Shown here one piece after another: positions 1 through 11,893 of a stretch of DNA of 64,000 bases; the stretch's first letter is position 1, and each line of letters begins with the position of its first letter. A program made the translations under genes and the position numbers. Source of the DNA: Ailanthus altissimus (lineage: Eukaryota; Streptophyta; Magnoliopsida; Sapindales; Simaroubaceae). The notes under the pieces were generated by a model. It saw only the letters and a program-made list of their open reading frames with translations. It did not search any database and was not told the DNA's origin. The stretch covers positions 6,696,001 through 6,760,000 of the forward strand of contig OX327704.1 in NCBI GenBank assembly GCA_946807835.1, written 5' to 3'.

Positions 1-762
1 CTCAGGACAATCCTTCATAAAGTGCTCCTCTTTCTTACAGTAATAACACTTCTTAGAAGTCCTAAACTTCGATCTTGAGCCATTTTCCCTTCCATCTCTA
101 TATGAGGGCATTCATCTTACAGATAAACTTTCTGTATTACCCTCGATTTGTTTCCCTAAACTTTGAGTTTAATGATAATTTCATATCGCTCATCATTAAA
201 CTCTCTCTGCCGTAGAGTAGCGTATATCAATAAAGCTATCATAACTCTTGAAGAGTGAACTCAGCAGGATAAGTGCTCTATCTTCATCTTCTATCTTGAT
301 GTTGATTAACTCAAGACCAAGGATGATCTTATTGAAGGAGTCTATATGATCTTTCATCGACATCCCATCTGATATGGACAGCTGAAACAGCTTCTTCTTT
401 ATATATAATCCGTTGGCCAATGATTTTCGTACGTAAAGAGAGTCAAGCTTCTTCTAAAGACCAATCATCATCGTCTCACATGCTACTTCCCTCTGTACTT
501 CATCGCTCAATGATAGAACGATTGTACTATGAGCTCTTTCTTTAATGTCTCTTCTTTCTGCTTCAGCTTTAGATGACTCTGGTATCTTCTCTTCATCATT
601 AGATGGAGCTGCAGTCTCTTTTAATGCTGAGTCTGGCATTTGGTTGACCAACAACGCCTTTACCTTCATCTTCCACAGGTTGAAGTCATTCGTACTATTG
701 AATTTCTCTACCGCATACTTAGTGTGGCTATGTCTGCTTAGAACCTGTCTCTGATACCAGTT
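1..762 (-). pseudogene. Ty1/copia gag (UBN2 type), 5' part, degenerate
   Basis: Read on the minus strand, 819-454 and 420-1 give a copia Gag: an N-terminal part with the NDFNLWKMKVKALL segment, then a helical UBN2-like part with DHIDSFNKIILGLE, and near 60-1 a CCHC zinc knuckle (CYYCKKEEHFMKDC). Gag packages element RNA into virus-like particles. The frame is broken near 420-454, so this copy cannot make full Gag. It lies directly downstream, on the minus strand, of the primer-binding site at 749-759 and the LTR at 763-1450. The remainder (pol and 3' LTR) lies beyond the left edge. The same domain order occurs in the element at 31940-35064, but the LTRs differ. Confidence 0.85.
749..759 (-). 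other. Primer-binding site (initiator tRNA-Met type) of edge copia element
   Basis: Minus-strand sequence TGGTATCAGAG is the standard plant copia primer-binding site. It lies a few bases inside the LTR edge and fixes the element's orientation. Confidence 0.9.
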
Positions 763-1450
763 TGTTGGAACGGAAGCACATAAACAAGCAATATCACCCA
801 AGCAAATAATGCAGAACAAGTAATTAAGGAATTAAAGAGAAAGAAAGATAGAAGAAGAATACACAGAAATTTACGTGATTTGACAACTTACCTACGTCCA
901 CGGCGGATCAAGATTACTCACTCTTATTATTAAATTATAAGACACTCATAAAGTATGCCTTTTACAAGAAAGACTCACAAAGAAACACTATCTCTTGCAA
1001 CTAAGGGATTTTCTCTCACTAAAAATCATAAAGTATGTTTGATCATAAAGATCTCACCTCAATTTCACTAAGATATATTTACAAGCTAATAGAAAGCCTT
1101 TATATAGGCTTTAGGACGTCCTAAGTTTATCTTAAACGTGTGAGAGTCGTATTAAGAAGTCTTGAAGCAAGTGGAAGACGAAATAGGTAAGTATCAAAAT
1201 GGAAAACTATTCCCGCGCCTAGCTCTGCGGTGTTGGTGCGCCTGCCTAGGCGCCGAGGCACTGGTCACCTGGCACCGCAGCGCTCAGGTTCTGTTCTAAG
1301 CGCTGCAATGCCCACACCTGGGCACCGTACCTTCATCTTTCGTCTCCTTTTACGTCCATCTTTAATCCTCGTGTACCCTACGCACTTGACTTACCCTTCA
1401 AATTATATTCCAATAATGTTTAACCAATATTCTCACAAATTGAAACAACA
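763..1450 (-). repeat. 5' LTR of edge Ty1/copia element
   Basis: On the minus strand the LTR runs from TGTTGTTTCAATTT (1450) to CCGTTCCAACA (763), giving TG...CA termini of 688 bp. It ends next to the tRNA-Met primer site. A probable LTR promoter TATA (CCTATATAAAGG, minus strand) is at about 1098-1110. A GC-rich island at about 1213-1332 stands out in AT-rich DNA. The matching 3' LTR would be left of the window, so the boundary at 1450 rests on termini only. Confidence 0.8.
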
Positions 1451-2037
1451 AGATTGATAATAAAAATAAGAATAATAAAAATAGTCTAGGGGTGCAAAGT
1501 TGCATTGTTATAAAGTGCAATGATTTGATGACAAAAAAAAATATTTTAAACATTTTAAACATTTTTTCTTATAGTAAAATTTCGATAAAAATTTAAATTT
1601 TAAAATAGGTTGAAAATTCAAATAAAATTTTTAAATAGGCTTGGGTTAGCTTATTTTCATGCACACCACCCTCTTTGAGCTTAATTTATTAAATTTATAA
1701 AAAAAAAAAAATTCTCTTTTATAAACATATTAAGATGTTAAAAAAATTATTTTTTTTTTTGCCTCAAACATCGCATGAGAAGGCACATGAGAATTTTGCA
1801 AAGGTAACCTTCGCATTTTGCAATTTAGGAAAATTTTGAATGTTCTTAAATTTTACCCTCATTTAATTAATTTTAATTCTTCAATTTCATAATCAAACTA
1901 CAAGTGTTTTTTTTAATTATCAATAATGTAATATCATTAATAAAAAATCATTTGTATTATAACTTAGGACTTTTGATAATGTCATACAGATTATTGGGAT
2001 GCTACACAATAACTTTATTAAGGTACGTTCAAATTTA
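1451..2037. other. Intergenic AT-rich DNA, nothing recognised
   Basis: The stretch contains poly(A) and poly(T) runs and no sustained reading frame. A hAT-like start motif (TAGGGGTGCAAA) near 1487 has no matching inverted end. Confidence 0.6.
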
Positions 2038-3010
2038 TTTTTTTTATTAAAAAAAAAATAAATAATTCTATAAAGAAGACTGTCCTACTCAGAGATCTTT
2101 ATCCCTATTAAAGATAGGGAGTCATATCTTTATACATGAGGAACCAAAATAACTCTTATACAGAAAGGACCAAAGCAACTCTCACGTAAGAGAGAAATTC
2201 AAAAAATATCACCACTACCATTCCTAGCATCTTCCACTAATTACAAAAATAACCTTATCAAGATTCAAATGTCTGCAAACAAACAGTTAAACAAAATACA
2301 GCAAATCAAAAAAACTTTTACAGTTTAGACTTAAGGGCGTCACATGGTGACGAAACTGTTTAACACTGGTGGTCGGAGAAACATGAGTGTCATTGATGGT
2401 TGATTTTCACCAAAAAGAGGACTAAATACAACTGTTGATGAGCTATAGCTACTCAAGTAACAGAAGATATTTGCTTGGCTATTTGATGGTCGACTCAGCA
2501 GCAGGTGCTGACAGTTTACTAGAGGAAAGTCAGATTCAGTAGCGGTGGCAGTGCTCTGATGGAGCCACTGTGAAACTGAAGATTGCTCAGCTGCAGGCAG
2601 AACCCCAGAAATTGCGACGGTGCACATCAAAGGCTGACGAAACTCGTCGAAGACTGGATGGAAAAAGAAAAATTAAAAACCCATCCAAGTTCATTAGAGT
2701 TACTGGCTGGGTGCCCAACATAGGCAAATGAATGCTTGGCTGAGGCAAACAAGCCACAGCGGAAATTAGTCGCGGCTTGATGGAGCCCCACTATATATCG
2801 GCACAGGCCAGGTGAAGCCCCGATGGCCGAAGAGGTAAAAAAAAAAGAAATAGAGGCAAATGAAAAATCTAACCTAAAAGGCAAAGAGAAGTAAGCAAGC
2901 AAAAAACATCCAAGAAAAGAAAGAGGGAGAGATTGTAGGGGAGAAGAGAAGAAAAGACTCCATCGGAGATGGGGTTTTGGCCCCTCTCTGGTGGAAAGGT
3001 GAAATGTTGG
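2038..3010 (-). mobile_element. Possible poly(A)-tailed retroelement (LINE-like), unclassified
   Basis: This block is more GC-rich than its surroundings. On the minus strand it begins near 3010 with a pyrimidine-rich leader containing CTCCGATGGAG and ends near 2038 with an A-rich tail. Two minus-strand frames of 96 and 91 codons (2630-2340 and 2902-2627) show no domain I recognise. The overall layout resembles the better supported insertion at 62463-63480, which also has a CTCCATCGGAG motif near its start. No clear target-site duplication was found. It could instead be a decayed host exon or a processed pseudogene. Confidence 0.3.
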
Positions 3011-3235
3011 TAGCTAACGACTGCTAGGGTTTGAAGAGATGAAAAAACTTCTTTGTAGAGAGAAAAAGTAATAAACTAGATGTGTTTCAACTCTGAACAT
3101 ATATACTTTTCGAAATTTCAAGTTTCCAAAATGTTAAATCTATTAAAGAATTTTCTAAGTTGTTCATACAAATTTATAAATCCAGCAAACATAGATGTAT
3201 CTTTTGGTATTGCTATCGTTCATCTGACTTATGTA

Positions 3236-4394
3236 TAGGGATAGTAAAAATATTTATAAATCCGTAAATTTGTTAAAATTTATCTGTATTAAAAAACATT
3301 TGATAAGATTTGAAGTAAATTTGATATGAGTTTGGTAAATAAAATAAAATTTCGCAATGAATTTAGTACGGATATGAGTTTGTTATAAAATTCACGGATT
3401 CCCATTGTGGGTATCCGTATACTCGCAAATATTTTTAATTTTTTTAAAAAAAAAAATTTTTAAATAGTTTTAAGTTAAAACTTAAAACGTAACCCTAGTA
3501 CAATTTTATTACTTCTTTTTTTTAAGATTAAACACTTAAATTTTTTTTACTCTACAACTGTCTTTTTTATTATAACAAATTTTAAATTTCTATACTCTCA
3601 GCTTCTTCTCAGACCTACAACTCAAACAAGGTGAGTTTATTTTTTATTTATTTGATGAATTTTTATTATTAATTTTTTTAAAGCAAATCATAACCATTTT
3701 TTTAAGAACAAAATTTTTGAAAGATTAAACACCAACTTATATATTTTTACAAATAAAAGTATGTTTGACTCACAATCTAACTATCTCATAATTTCTCATC
3801 CTAATAAAAAGAACAACCTAACCCCAACACTCATTAGTAGAAAATGAACATGATGATATTAATAACTTATTATGTAAAATGATTTGGTTATTTTTATAAT
3901 GTTATCATTAATTTTTATTACTTTCTTATTGAATAGATAAAGGTTGGTAACAATTTATTATTTTCAACAAGTGATGAAAGTTTCATGCTAATGATGTAAA
4001 TGAATTTCCAACAATGAAAGTTTAGATGGATTCAAACTAAACACCAACGACACTCTAAGAAGTTATAAATAATACAAGTAAAATTGTTATATTTTGATTG
4101 ATAATATTTTTAAATAATGATATAATTATAAACTTATAATTATTATATTTTATAAAATTTTATTTAAATTAAGGTTTTTATTTTATTTTTTTATTATATA
4201 AATATAAAACCCACTTAAAATCTGCATAAAACCCGTTGCGCGTTTGGTAATGAGTACAAACTCGGTAGAGAAAATTTGATAATGAAACTCCAAACTTGCA
4301 ACGAGTTTAGAGAGGTTTGGTATTCTATTTTTTAAACGAACATAGATACAAATTTAAGAGTATCCGTCCCAAACCTGATCCGTTGCTATCCCTA
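3236..4394. mobile_element. hAT-like element, probably non-autonomous
   Basis: The ends are inverted repeats: TAGGGATAGTAA at 3236 and TTGCTATCCCTA ending at 4394. The YAGGGRTG start is typical of Ac-like hAT elements. The flanking octamers CTTATGTA (3228-3235) and TTTATATA (4395-4402) match at 6 of 8, fitting an aged 8-bp hAT target duplication. The interior is AT-rich. It includes a leader-like stretch at about 3595-3635 ending AACAAG|GTGAGT, which looks like a 5' UTR exon and splice donor left from a transposase gene. No transposase domain remains. Confidence 0.7.
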
Positions 4395-4586
4395 TTTATA
4401 TAGATAAGATTTCTATTTTAGTTTTCAATATATTTAGGTATATAAATGTCAACCCAATATTCCTAAAATACACACTGTAAGACAACACAACATTCATTTA
4501 TTTTATTGACTAATTCAAAATTGATGGTAATCAACATTCAATTGTTATTTCATAATCGCATTTTAAAATGTGGGACTTGTTACAAT

Positions 4587-6742
4587 TGTTAGAATTTGTG
4601 CTTACGTGCCATCCCTTTATATATGAATATTTGTTTAATATTTATACTAGTATTATCATTTCATTAAATTGCTAATTATATTTTATATGTGGTAAGATTC
4701 TTATAACGTTTCAGATATTGTACGATCTGAAAGAGTTCAGATCTGGTCTAAATGAGTTTAGATCAGTGTTAAGAATTAGCAACACTGAGAGTTATAAATG
4801 CTAAGAGTTGGCATTGATAAGATTTATCAGGTTATAAGAGTCAACGATATTTAAAGAGTTAGAGACTTATTTGAAATAGGACAAAGACCTAAGAATATAT
4901 TAGTAATGACATAGTTGCAAAGAGTTGCAAATAGTGATAAGAAATGTCATTATGCAAATATGTTCTCAAATATTATGTTCCTGATCTATCTTCACTGATG
5001 CTGGTCTGTCAGTGAATATCTTAATAAATATATAGATTGGTGTATATCTATATCTAGATGGTTTAGATAGTTAGTCTTAGCAAATTATGAGTTTAGTGGA
5101 AACTCGTGTAGAGATACAGGTATTCAGTAAGGACTCAATATTGAACAGACTCACAAATGATCTCCAATAGACATTCCATAAAGTCGTCAATGGACGGTCT
5201 TTTGAGTTGAGTAGTATTTGTGGTCCTTTGACCTGAGTGCCACGGTGAGCTTGTGAGTGATCCACTATACTTTGGTTCCACACATGTCAAAAACCTTTCA
5301 TGGTTTGATTGCTGGGTGTCGCTGGGTATGATCCGATACTCATAAAGTCTAGTGTGCATAGATATGGGGTCCATCAGCTCATTTGGGTGAGTATTATATC
5401 CTAATGCTCTATAGATTATATTTCAGAAAGTCTTATGGCCATAAGCAGTAATTCCAGGGAAAAGAGTTTAACCTTAGGGATAAATAATATTACAAAAGTA
5501 TTTGGAAATATTATTTATTGAAATACAATTCTAGAGATAAGCTTTCAGTCAGGCATATGGAGATTTGACGGTGTTGATTTATATCACTGCTCTACCTGGA
5601 TATAAATGATGGAGGGATTATATGAATATGTTATAATCTCAACTTGTATGGTCTAATGCGCCACTTTATAATATCCGTAATGTATGTGTGGGGCATCGTT
5701 CACAGACGTATAAAGGAGTTCCATATGACAATTTAGGCGTGGACCTAGAGAGTCTCACAATATGAAGTGTACTCATTGTGCACTGGGGCAGCATAATGGA
5801 TTGAACAGTTTCATCCTAGAAATTTCAGCAAACAGAAAATATGTTTCGGAGTTCCTCGGGTTGTGCACTTGTTTAGACTTAAATGTTAAGTATATCATTT
5901 AATTAGTTGACAAGAGTTATTAACTAATTAGATGTTAACAAGTGGCATAATTTTATTCCATGAGTTGTTTTACCATGAATTCACCTATTAACCATGTTAG
6001 TAAAATCAAATAAGGTAAATATTAATTATTCAAATAGTTTTTGAATAATTAAATAAATAAAATATTATTTTATTTATTTATTATTTTATTCCTAAATGGA
6101 AGACATACCTAATTTGAGAAACATAAATTAAATTAAGTGGAGCATCATTTTGTGATTAATGGTTAATTTTATTAGACTATTAAAATGGCCACCAAAAATT
6201 ATTTTGATAGTTGGCCACTCTAATTTTGGTGGAGCACTTGTGAAGTGTTAAGAGTGCCAAAATGGTTGAGTTTCATTTGGGTTAACAAGTGTGTGAATTA
6301 ATTTTTGTGCAAGGGTTGAGAGGAAAATGAAGAGTTGGTTTTGAGAGAGTTTTTCATTGAACAAAGACTTGTGAGAAAAACTAAAGGAGAAAGAAAAATA
6401 AATCCTTCTTATTTTTCTTTAAAGTAATACAAACCTTGTTGCTGGAGATTATACTGTTGCTATTCTAGCTTCACAATCCCACTGGATTGTTGTGAACTAG
6501 AATTGAACAAAAGTGCACTTCAAAGTGAGCTCAAAGTTGGAGCAAGGAAATCCAGATTTGAAATCTTCATCAGAGGTCTTCAAATGTATGTTTTCTGTAA
6601 TCTTAAGTTGTTAAGAATTGAAGTACATGTGTATATGTTGATTACATAATAAATTTCGCTGCCAAATTCGTGTATATGATACATGTATTTAATTTTTCAA
6701 TATGTATACAATCACATGCATACACCCTAAAATACATCAACA
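4587..6742 (+). repeat. Solo LTR, family A, copy 1
   Basis: It starts TGTTAGAATTTGTGCTTACG and ends ACATCAACA, giving 2156 bp with TG...CA ends. The flanking pentamers ACAAT (4582-4586) and ACAGT (6743-6747) differ at one base, fitting an aged 5-bp duplication. The same sequence recurs at 47452-49543, 50041-52225 and 57813-61012. No primer-binding site, gag or pol adjoins any copy, so these are solo LTRs left by LTR-LTR recombination. Small open frames inside (for example 5077-5374, minus) are not shared coding frames. Confidence 0.85.
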
Positions 6743-7352
6743 ACAGTGATTTAACATTACACATAAGTTCTTATGAATGAAATAATGCTCATTCTATAAT
6801 ATGAATATTGCGAATCAATACTTACGTGCCATAAATTTATTAAATATATATATATATTCTAAATCTTTTTGTAATAATTTTTTATAAAAAAAGTATAGGG
6901 ACATTTTCGTCCTTTGAGTTTGGCCTAATTGATAACTTTGTTCTGTTTAAATTAAAAATATCTAATTTTCTCCTAATCTGTTAGTTTTTTCTGTCTATTT
7001 AAAAGATAGAAAGACAAAAATATAATCTAACCATGAAATTTAAAATGGATTAACATGGGCTATTGAATCAGATTCATTTTGACATGCAATATATCATGTC
7101 ATGTCATGTCATGTATATATATCAATATTTGATTGGATTATTGGCGAAATGATACCACTTGTTCTTTCACACTCAAAAACATGAACCCTTTTATATTCTA
7201 CCACCAAACCTCCTATGAATGAGCTTCAAACCCTAGAAACAGATAAGAGAGACTTGAATCGAAGAAAGAACAAGGATCAATGACACAACACAAGTAATTA
7301 CAGTAAGCAAGTAATGAGAAGCCCATTGTTAGCAATTTATTGCACTTTTAAT
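6743..7352. other. Intergenic DNA with (CATGT)n microsatellite
   Basis: No gene is recognised. A short (CATGT)4 run is at about 7096-7115 and a TA run near 6844-6860. At about 6822-6835 a CTTACGTGCCAT stretch echoes the start of family A LTRs, possibly a remnant of another copy. Confidence 0.55.
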
Positions 7353-7357
7353 ATAAG
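7353..7357. repeat. Target-site duplication (ATAAG), left, Athila element
   Basis: ATAAG directly precedes the 5' LTR. The identical pentamer follows the 3' LTR at 19773-19777. Confidence 0.9.
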
Positions 7358-8922
7358 TGATGAACACATGTAAATGTATATTTATTAAGAGATTCAGTCA
7401 CTATTTAATGTAACTAATTTTCACATTTTCGTACTTTTAACTTGAAATAAAGTGTTCTCTTTAAATTGTGATTAATGAATGTTATTTGCATAGGTTTAGG
7501 TAAAATGGACATAACTCTCAATGTAGAAATCAAAATGAAGAAATTCTTGAACCTGGAGTAACATGACTCAATCTTACACAAACGTGAAGAATAGTTGAAA
7601 AGCCAAATCCAACATGTTATGGGCCAAAGATTGAGTTACAATAGAATCGAGTTACAACTTTTGCTCAGCTTGACCCAACTCACGTATTTGGATCGTATCT
7701 CACAAATACGTACCCAATTGGTATAATTATTGAATATTTGAAATACTGACTTAATTATCAACAACTCTTATATTGATTGTAAGTCCAAATCAGCCGTTAT
7801 CATGGACCAAATTATCTTGCAAGTGGGTAAAAAGGGTTGTTGGCCTAATTATGATGTATCTTTGGTATTTGGCACATATCTCATTGGATACTCATCCAAT
7901 TTGTATGAACCTGGTGCCTATAGAAAGAAGAGACAAAAGTATACAACTTTTATGTTGGACATAAAAGCTACACCGATCATTTACATTATCAAAAAGGTGC
8001 TGAAAGTGGGTGAACAAGTTGTTAGCCTAAAATTATTAAAGATTGATGTCACACATGACATATTTTCATTCATTGCCTATATAAGGACACTCTTAGGATG
8101 TTTTCAACATTAGATAATTCTTTCTTATTTTTTTCTCATTAAAATACATTGTAATCTAGACTAGAGTTCTTGGCAAGGCTAAGAGATAAACTTTTATGTG
8201 TAATAAATCTACTTCTATACTTTAATTCATTGTCAAGAGCTACAAATGTTTGTAAGTTTTGTTTTGATTAAACTATTACCTATTTTATTTTCTATAATCC
8301 AGAGGTTATAATTCTCATGTCTCATATATGTTTAGTCATGCTTTTTTTATGTGATTCTTGTTGAATTATAATTGTTATTGGTTATATTATTTTATATGTT
8401 AATCGTTTACTGCAATATTGTCGATTGATATATTGTCGATCTTGGATAACATGTAAAGACAATAAATGTTTGATATTCAAGTTGATCTTTTACTGCAATA
8501 TTGTTAAAATGATATATCATCGATCTTAGATAACTTGTATAAATGAACATGATTTGTGTTAATATTTGCAAAAGAGTTTAGTCATATCAAATGCACGTGT
8601 TATCAAATGTGCTATATTTTACATATCTTTCGATTGATTGTTTAGATGTAAATCTGTCAATTGAGTTATAAACATTGAATCAAAGTGTATAGTAGATTTA
8701 TAAAGCATAATTGTGATTCTTGAAGCCTTGCTTAAATCTTCATAAGATATTTTCTAAATTCATAGACAATTCTATCTCATCCACTTAAATAAATTAATTA
8801 ATTTTCTCATTTGCTACTGCTTTAATAGTTTACTTCACCAACATATTTTGTCAAAAGCTTTCTCGTAGGATCGTCACCTCAATCTATACTGCGATTTCTG
8901 CATTACATTTTGAGCGTAAACA
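7358..8922 (+). repeat. 5' LTR of Athila-type element
   Basis: It runs from TGATGAACACATG to GAGCGTAAACA, 1565 bp, and pairs with 18211-19772. A TATA box (CCTATATAAGGACAC) at about 8074-8088 marks the likely LTR promoter. A 103-codon open frame at 7802-8113 lies across this promoter; its counterpart in the other LTR is broken, so it is not treated as a gene. Confidence 0.92.
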
Positions 8923-8927
8923 AAATT

Positions 8928-8945
8928 TGGCACCTTTGTCAGGGA
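8928..8945 (+). other. Primer-binding site (tRNA-Asp type)
   Basis: TGGCACCTTTGTCAGGGA, five bases inside the LTR, resembles the TGGCGCCGTTG...GGGGA site of Athila elements, with several substitutions. Confidence 0.85.
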
Positions 8946-8989
8946 AGCACACTAAGCGAAAGTCGGTTGCGTTTATCAATACTAAAGTG

Positions 8990-9690
8990 GTAACTTTGTA
9001 CATTTTCTTTTCTATGTAAAATCTTAGTTTTATTTCCTTTGTTGTAATTCATTTTATTCTTCATGTTTTGTTCTACCACCTAATTTTTTTTTTCTTTAGT
9101 TAATTTGTTATATTTTATATTATTTTAATGACTTGTTTTACCCCCTAAGTTAGTTTTTTTTAATTTTTTTATTGTGCTTCGCACTTTATTTATTTATTTT
9201 TATTTATCGCACTTTATATTCTTTTATTTATTTATTGTACTTTATTTCTTTAGTTAATTTATTGTATTTTTATTTTAATGACTGGTTCTACCGCCTAACT
9301 TAGTTAATTTATCGCACTTTAGTTTATTTTTATTGCACTTTATTTATTTATTTATTACATTTTTTTCTTTAGTTCATATGTTGTATTTTTTTTATTTTAA
9401 TGACTGGTTTTACCGCCTAACTTTTTATTTATTTACTTATTGTACCTTTTTTTTATTTATTGTACTTTTTTATTTTTATTGTACTTTGCATTTTATTTTT
9501 CTTTATTTATTGCACTTTCTTTACTTTTATTTATTTATTGTACTTTTTTATTTATTTATTATATTTTTTTATCGTACTTTACAGTTTATTATCTTTTGTT
9601 TATTTATTATATTTATATTTCATTATTAGTCTTACCACCTAACTCATTTCTATTTCTTGTTGTGTTTTATTTTACTTCTTAATTTTTCTT
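8990..9690 (+). repeat. T-rich untranslated leader with degenerate repeats
   Basis: The stretch between the primer site and gag is made of TTTATTTATTGTACTTT-like units. A CTACCRCCTAA motif recurs near 9072, 9131, 9289, 9410 and 9632, often with TTTAATGACTGGTT before it. Several overlapping 60-98 codon frames at 9333-9682 are only translations of this low-complexity tract (Phe, Leu, Tyr). Confidence 0.75.
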
Positions 9691-9775
9691 GAGCATTTCT
9701 TTCATAAAAGAAAAGAGTAAAAAGAAAAAATTGTTAGGATATATGCATTGACGTAGAGACAAACGAGGAAGATTC

Positions 9776-11331
9776 GTGAGAGAAGTAGAACTAGAACCAT
9801 CACCACAATTTGTAAGGGAAGAGAATTCACCATCTAGTTCATCTTGTAATTCCAACACAATGAGCCAACACAAAGATAACCCCGTTAGGCCTCTAAAAGA
9901 TTACTTGCATCCTACTCGTACAGCCACACCATCTTACATTATATTTCCACCTAACATACCACATTCGGATTTTAAACCTGGAATGATACAACTTCTACCC
10001 ACTTTTCATAGAGTGAAAATCCTTATGTACATGTTAGAAAATTTAAAGAGATAATTGTCACCTTCCATAGACACTATTAGGCTTAAAGTTTTCCCTTTTT
10101 CTTTGAAAGACAAAGCAAAGAGTTAGCTATACTCTTTGAGGCCAAGGTCTATAGAAACTTAGGCAGAAATGACCTAAGCATGTTTTAATAAATACTTCCC
10201 ATAACACAAAACTAATGGCTTGAAAAGACAAATTTTTTCATTCTCCCAAAAAGAAAGTGAAACCTTATATCAAGCATGGGAAAAGTTTAAAGAGTTCCTA
10301 AATCTGTGCCCTCACCATGGGTATGAAAATTGGCGTTTGGTTAGCTATTTTTATGAAGGACTCACAATTATAGAGCGCCAATTTATTGAGATGATATATA
10401 ATGGGGAGTTCCTTCACAAAGATCTAGAGGAAGCCATATAATTCTTTAATGACTTAGCCGAAAAAGCCCATACATGGACTCGACCTAGCATGACTGAAGG
10501 CACAAATAGGTCACGACCCAGTGGAGTTTTCCATCTTAGGGAAGAGGATAACCTCAAATCCCAATTAGAGGTCTTAACTAGAGAGTTAGAGGCCTTGAAA
10601 ACCAAAGATAAAAGGGTCACCCACACGGTTGCTAAGTTGAGTCACATGATGTTTGTTTTGTCTGTGGATGAGTGGAACACTTAACTCAGGATTGCTCCAC
10701 TTATAGTAAGATGAGAAGGATATATGAGGAACAATATAATGCCTTGAGGATGTACAAGAAGCCTTATTCACCCTACTCTGAAACCTATAATCCTAGCTGC
10801 AGAAACCACCCAAACTTTAGTTGGAAATCTAACCAACAAGCCAATAACCATTGAAAACAAGAACAACAAGCACTCAAGTATTATGTTATACCTCAATATA
10901 ATGCACGACCAACTAGGAGTCCTTTAGAGGATACATTACAAGCATTTATGGAGGCATAAAGTAAGACTACTCAAAAATTTGAAACAGTTTTTACGCAGGT
11001 GATAGATGAAAATAAAGAAATCAAGCGTTAAATCACAAAGCTGACCAGTGCCTTAACTGTACAAGAGTGAGGTAAGTTTCCATCTTAACCTCAATCCAAT
11101 CCAAAAGGACAATTCATGGCACAAGCTTCTACTTCTGATGCTCAAAATCTCAAAGAACTCAATGCCATTACTACTCGAAGTGGTAAGATTGTAAGTGAGC
11201 CTACTTCTAAAATTAACACATTTACGAGTAGTAAAGACACCCCCCTTGAAAAAGAGGCCATAGTGAAAAAAGAGTCCGAAAGTAAATTTTCAATCCCTGT
11301 GCCTTTTTCTCAAGCTCTTCGACCAGTTTGA
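9776..11331 (+). pseudogene. Athila gag, with stops and frameshifts
   Basis: Gag would form the particle core. An N-terminal Ser-rich part is followed by LKDYLHPTRTATPS (about 9890-9940), then a Retrotrans_gag-like part at 10080-10480 with CPHHGYENWRLVSYFYEG (about 10303-10360), and a decayed CCHC knuckle with HLTQDC at about 10648-10700. A last segment at 11116-11331 contains LNAITTRSGK, a stretch common at the gag-pol junction of these elements. Stops at about 10052, 10441 and 10682 and shifts between them show it is non-functional. The strand matches the LTRs and pol. Confidence 0.88.
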
Positions 11332-11425
11332 AAAAATTCAGAAATTTAAGGTGAGATTTTGGAACATTTAAAACAAGTTAAGATTAATCTTCCCTTATTG
11401 CATTTGATTAAGCAGGTTCCAATTT

Positions 11426-11860
11426 ATGCCAAAGTCATCAAGGTCTATGCACTATAAAAAAAAACACCATGTAAAAAAAATTGCATTTTTGGCAGAACAG
11501 GTAAGTGCAGTGATTGAACAAAAGACACCACCTAAGTACAAGACCCAGGATGTCCCACAATCTCTTACCAAATTGGGACACAAGAGTTTGGTCAAGCTTT
11601 ATTGGACTTAGGAGCAAGTGTAAATTTAATGCCTTATTCTATTTACTTGCAATTGGGACTTGGTGAGATTAAACCTACATATATAGTTCTATAATTAGCT
11701 GACCGATCAATCAAGAAATCACAGAAAATAATAAAAGATGTTTTGTTGTAAATTGATAAATTTTACTACCCTATTGATTTTCTTGTTTTAGATACTCATT
11801 CTGTTGTTAACATAGAGTCAAAACAAATTTCTTATTTTAGGGAGACCTTTTCTTGCCACT
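11426..11860 (+). pseudogene. Athila aspartic protease region, degenerate
   Basis: A retropepsin-like centre is readable as LDLGASVNLMPYSIY at about 11603-11647; the D-L-G-A motif keeps the catalytic Asp. It continues with QLGLGEIKPT. In-frame stops follow (about 11692 and 11750). The protease would cleave the Gag-Pol polyprotein. This copy cannot. Confidence 0.8.
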
Positions 11861-11893
11861 GCTAATACTCTTATTAATTGCAGAAAATGTCTA

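Noticed and set aside
1487..1500. hAT-like start TAGGGGTGCAAA
   Set aside because: No inverted partner or flanking octamer repeat was found within several kb.
5077..5374. Two minus-strand frames of 68-79 codons
   Set aside because: They lie inside solo LTR copy 1 and are not kept in the other LTR copies.
7802..8113. 103-codon frame in the Athila LTR
   Set aside because: It crosses the LTR promoter, and the counterpart in the other LTR is broken; no domain.
9333..9682. Overlapping Phe/Leu/Tyr-rich frames looking like membrane proteins
   Set aside because: They are translations of the TTTATT-rich leader of the Athila element in all three frames.
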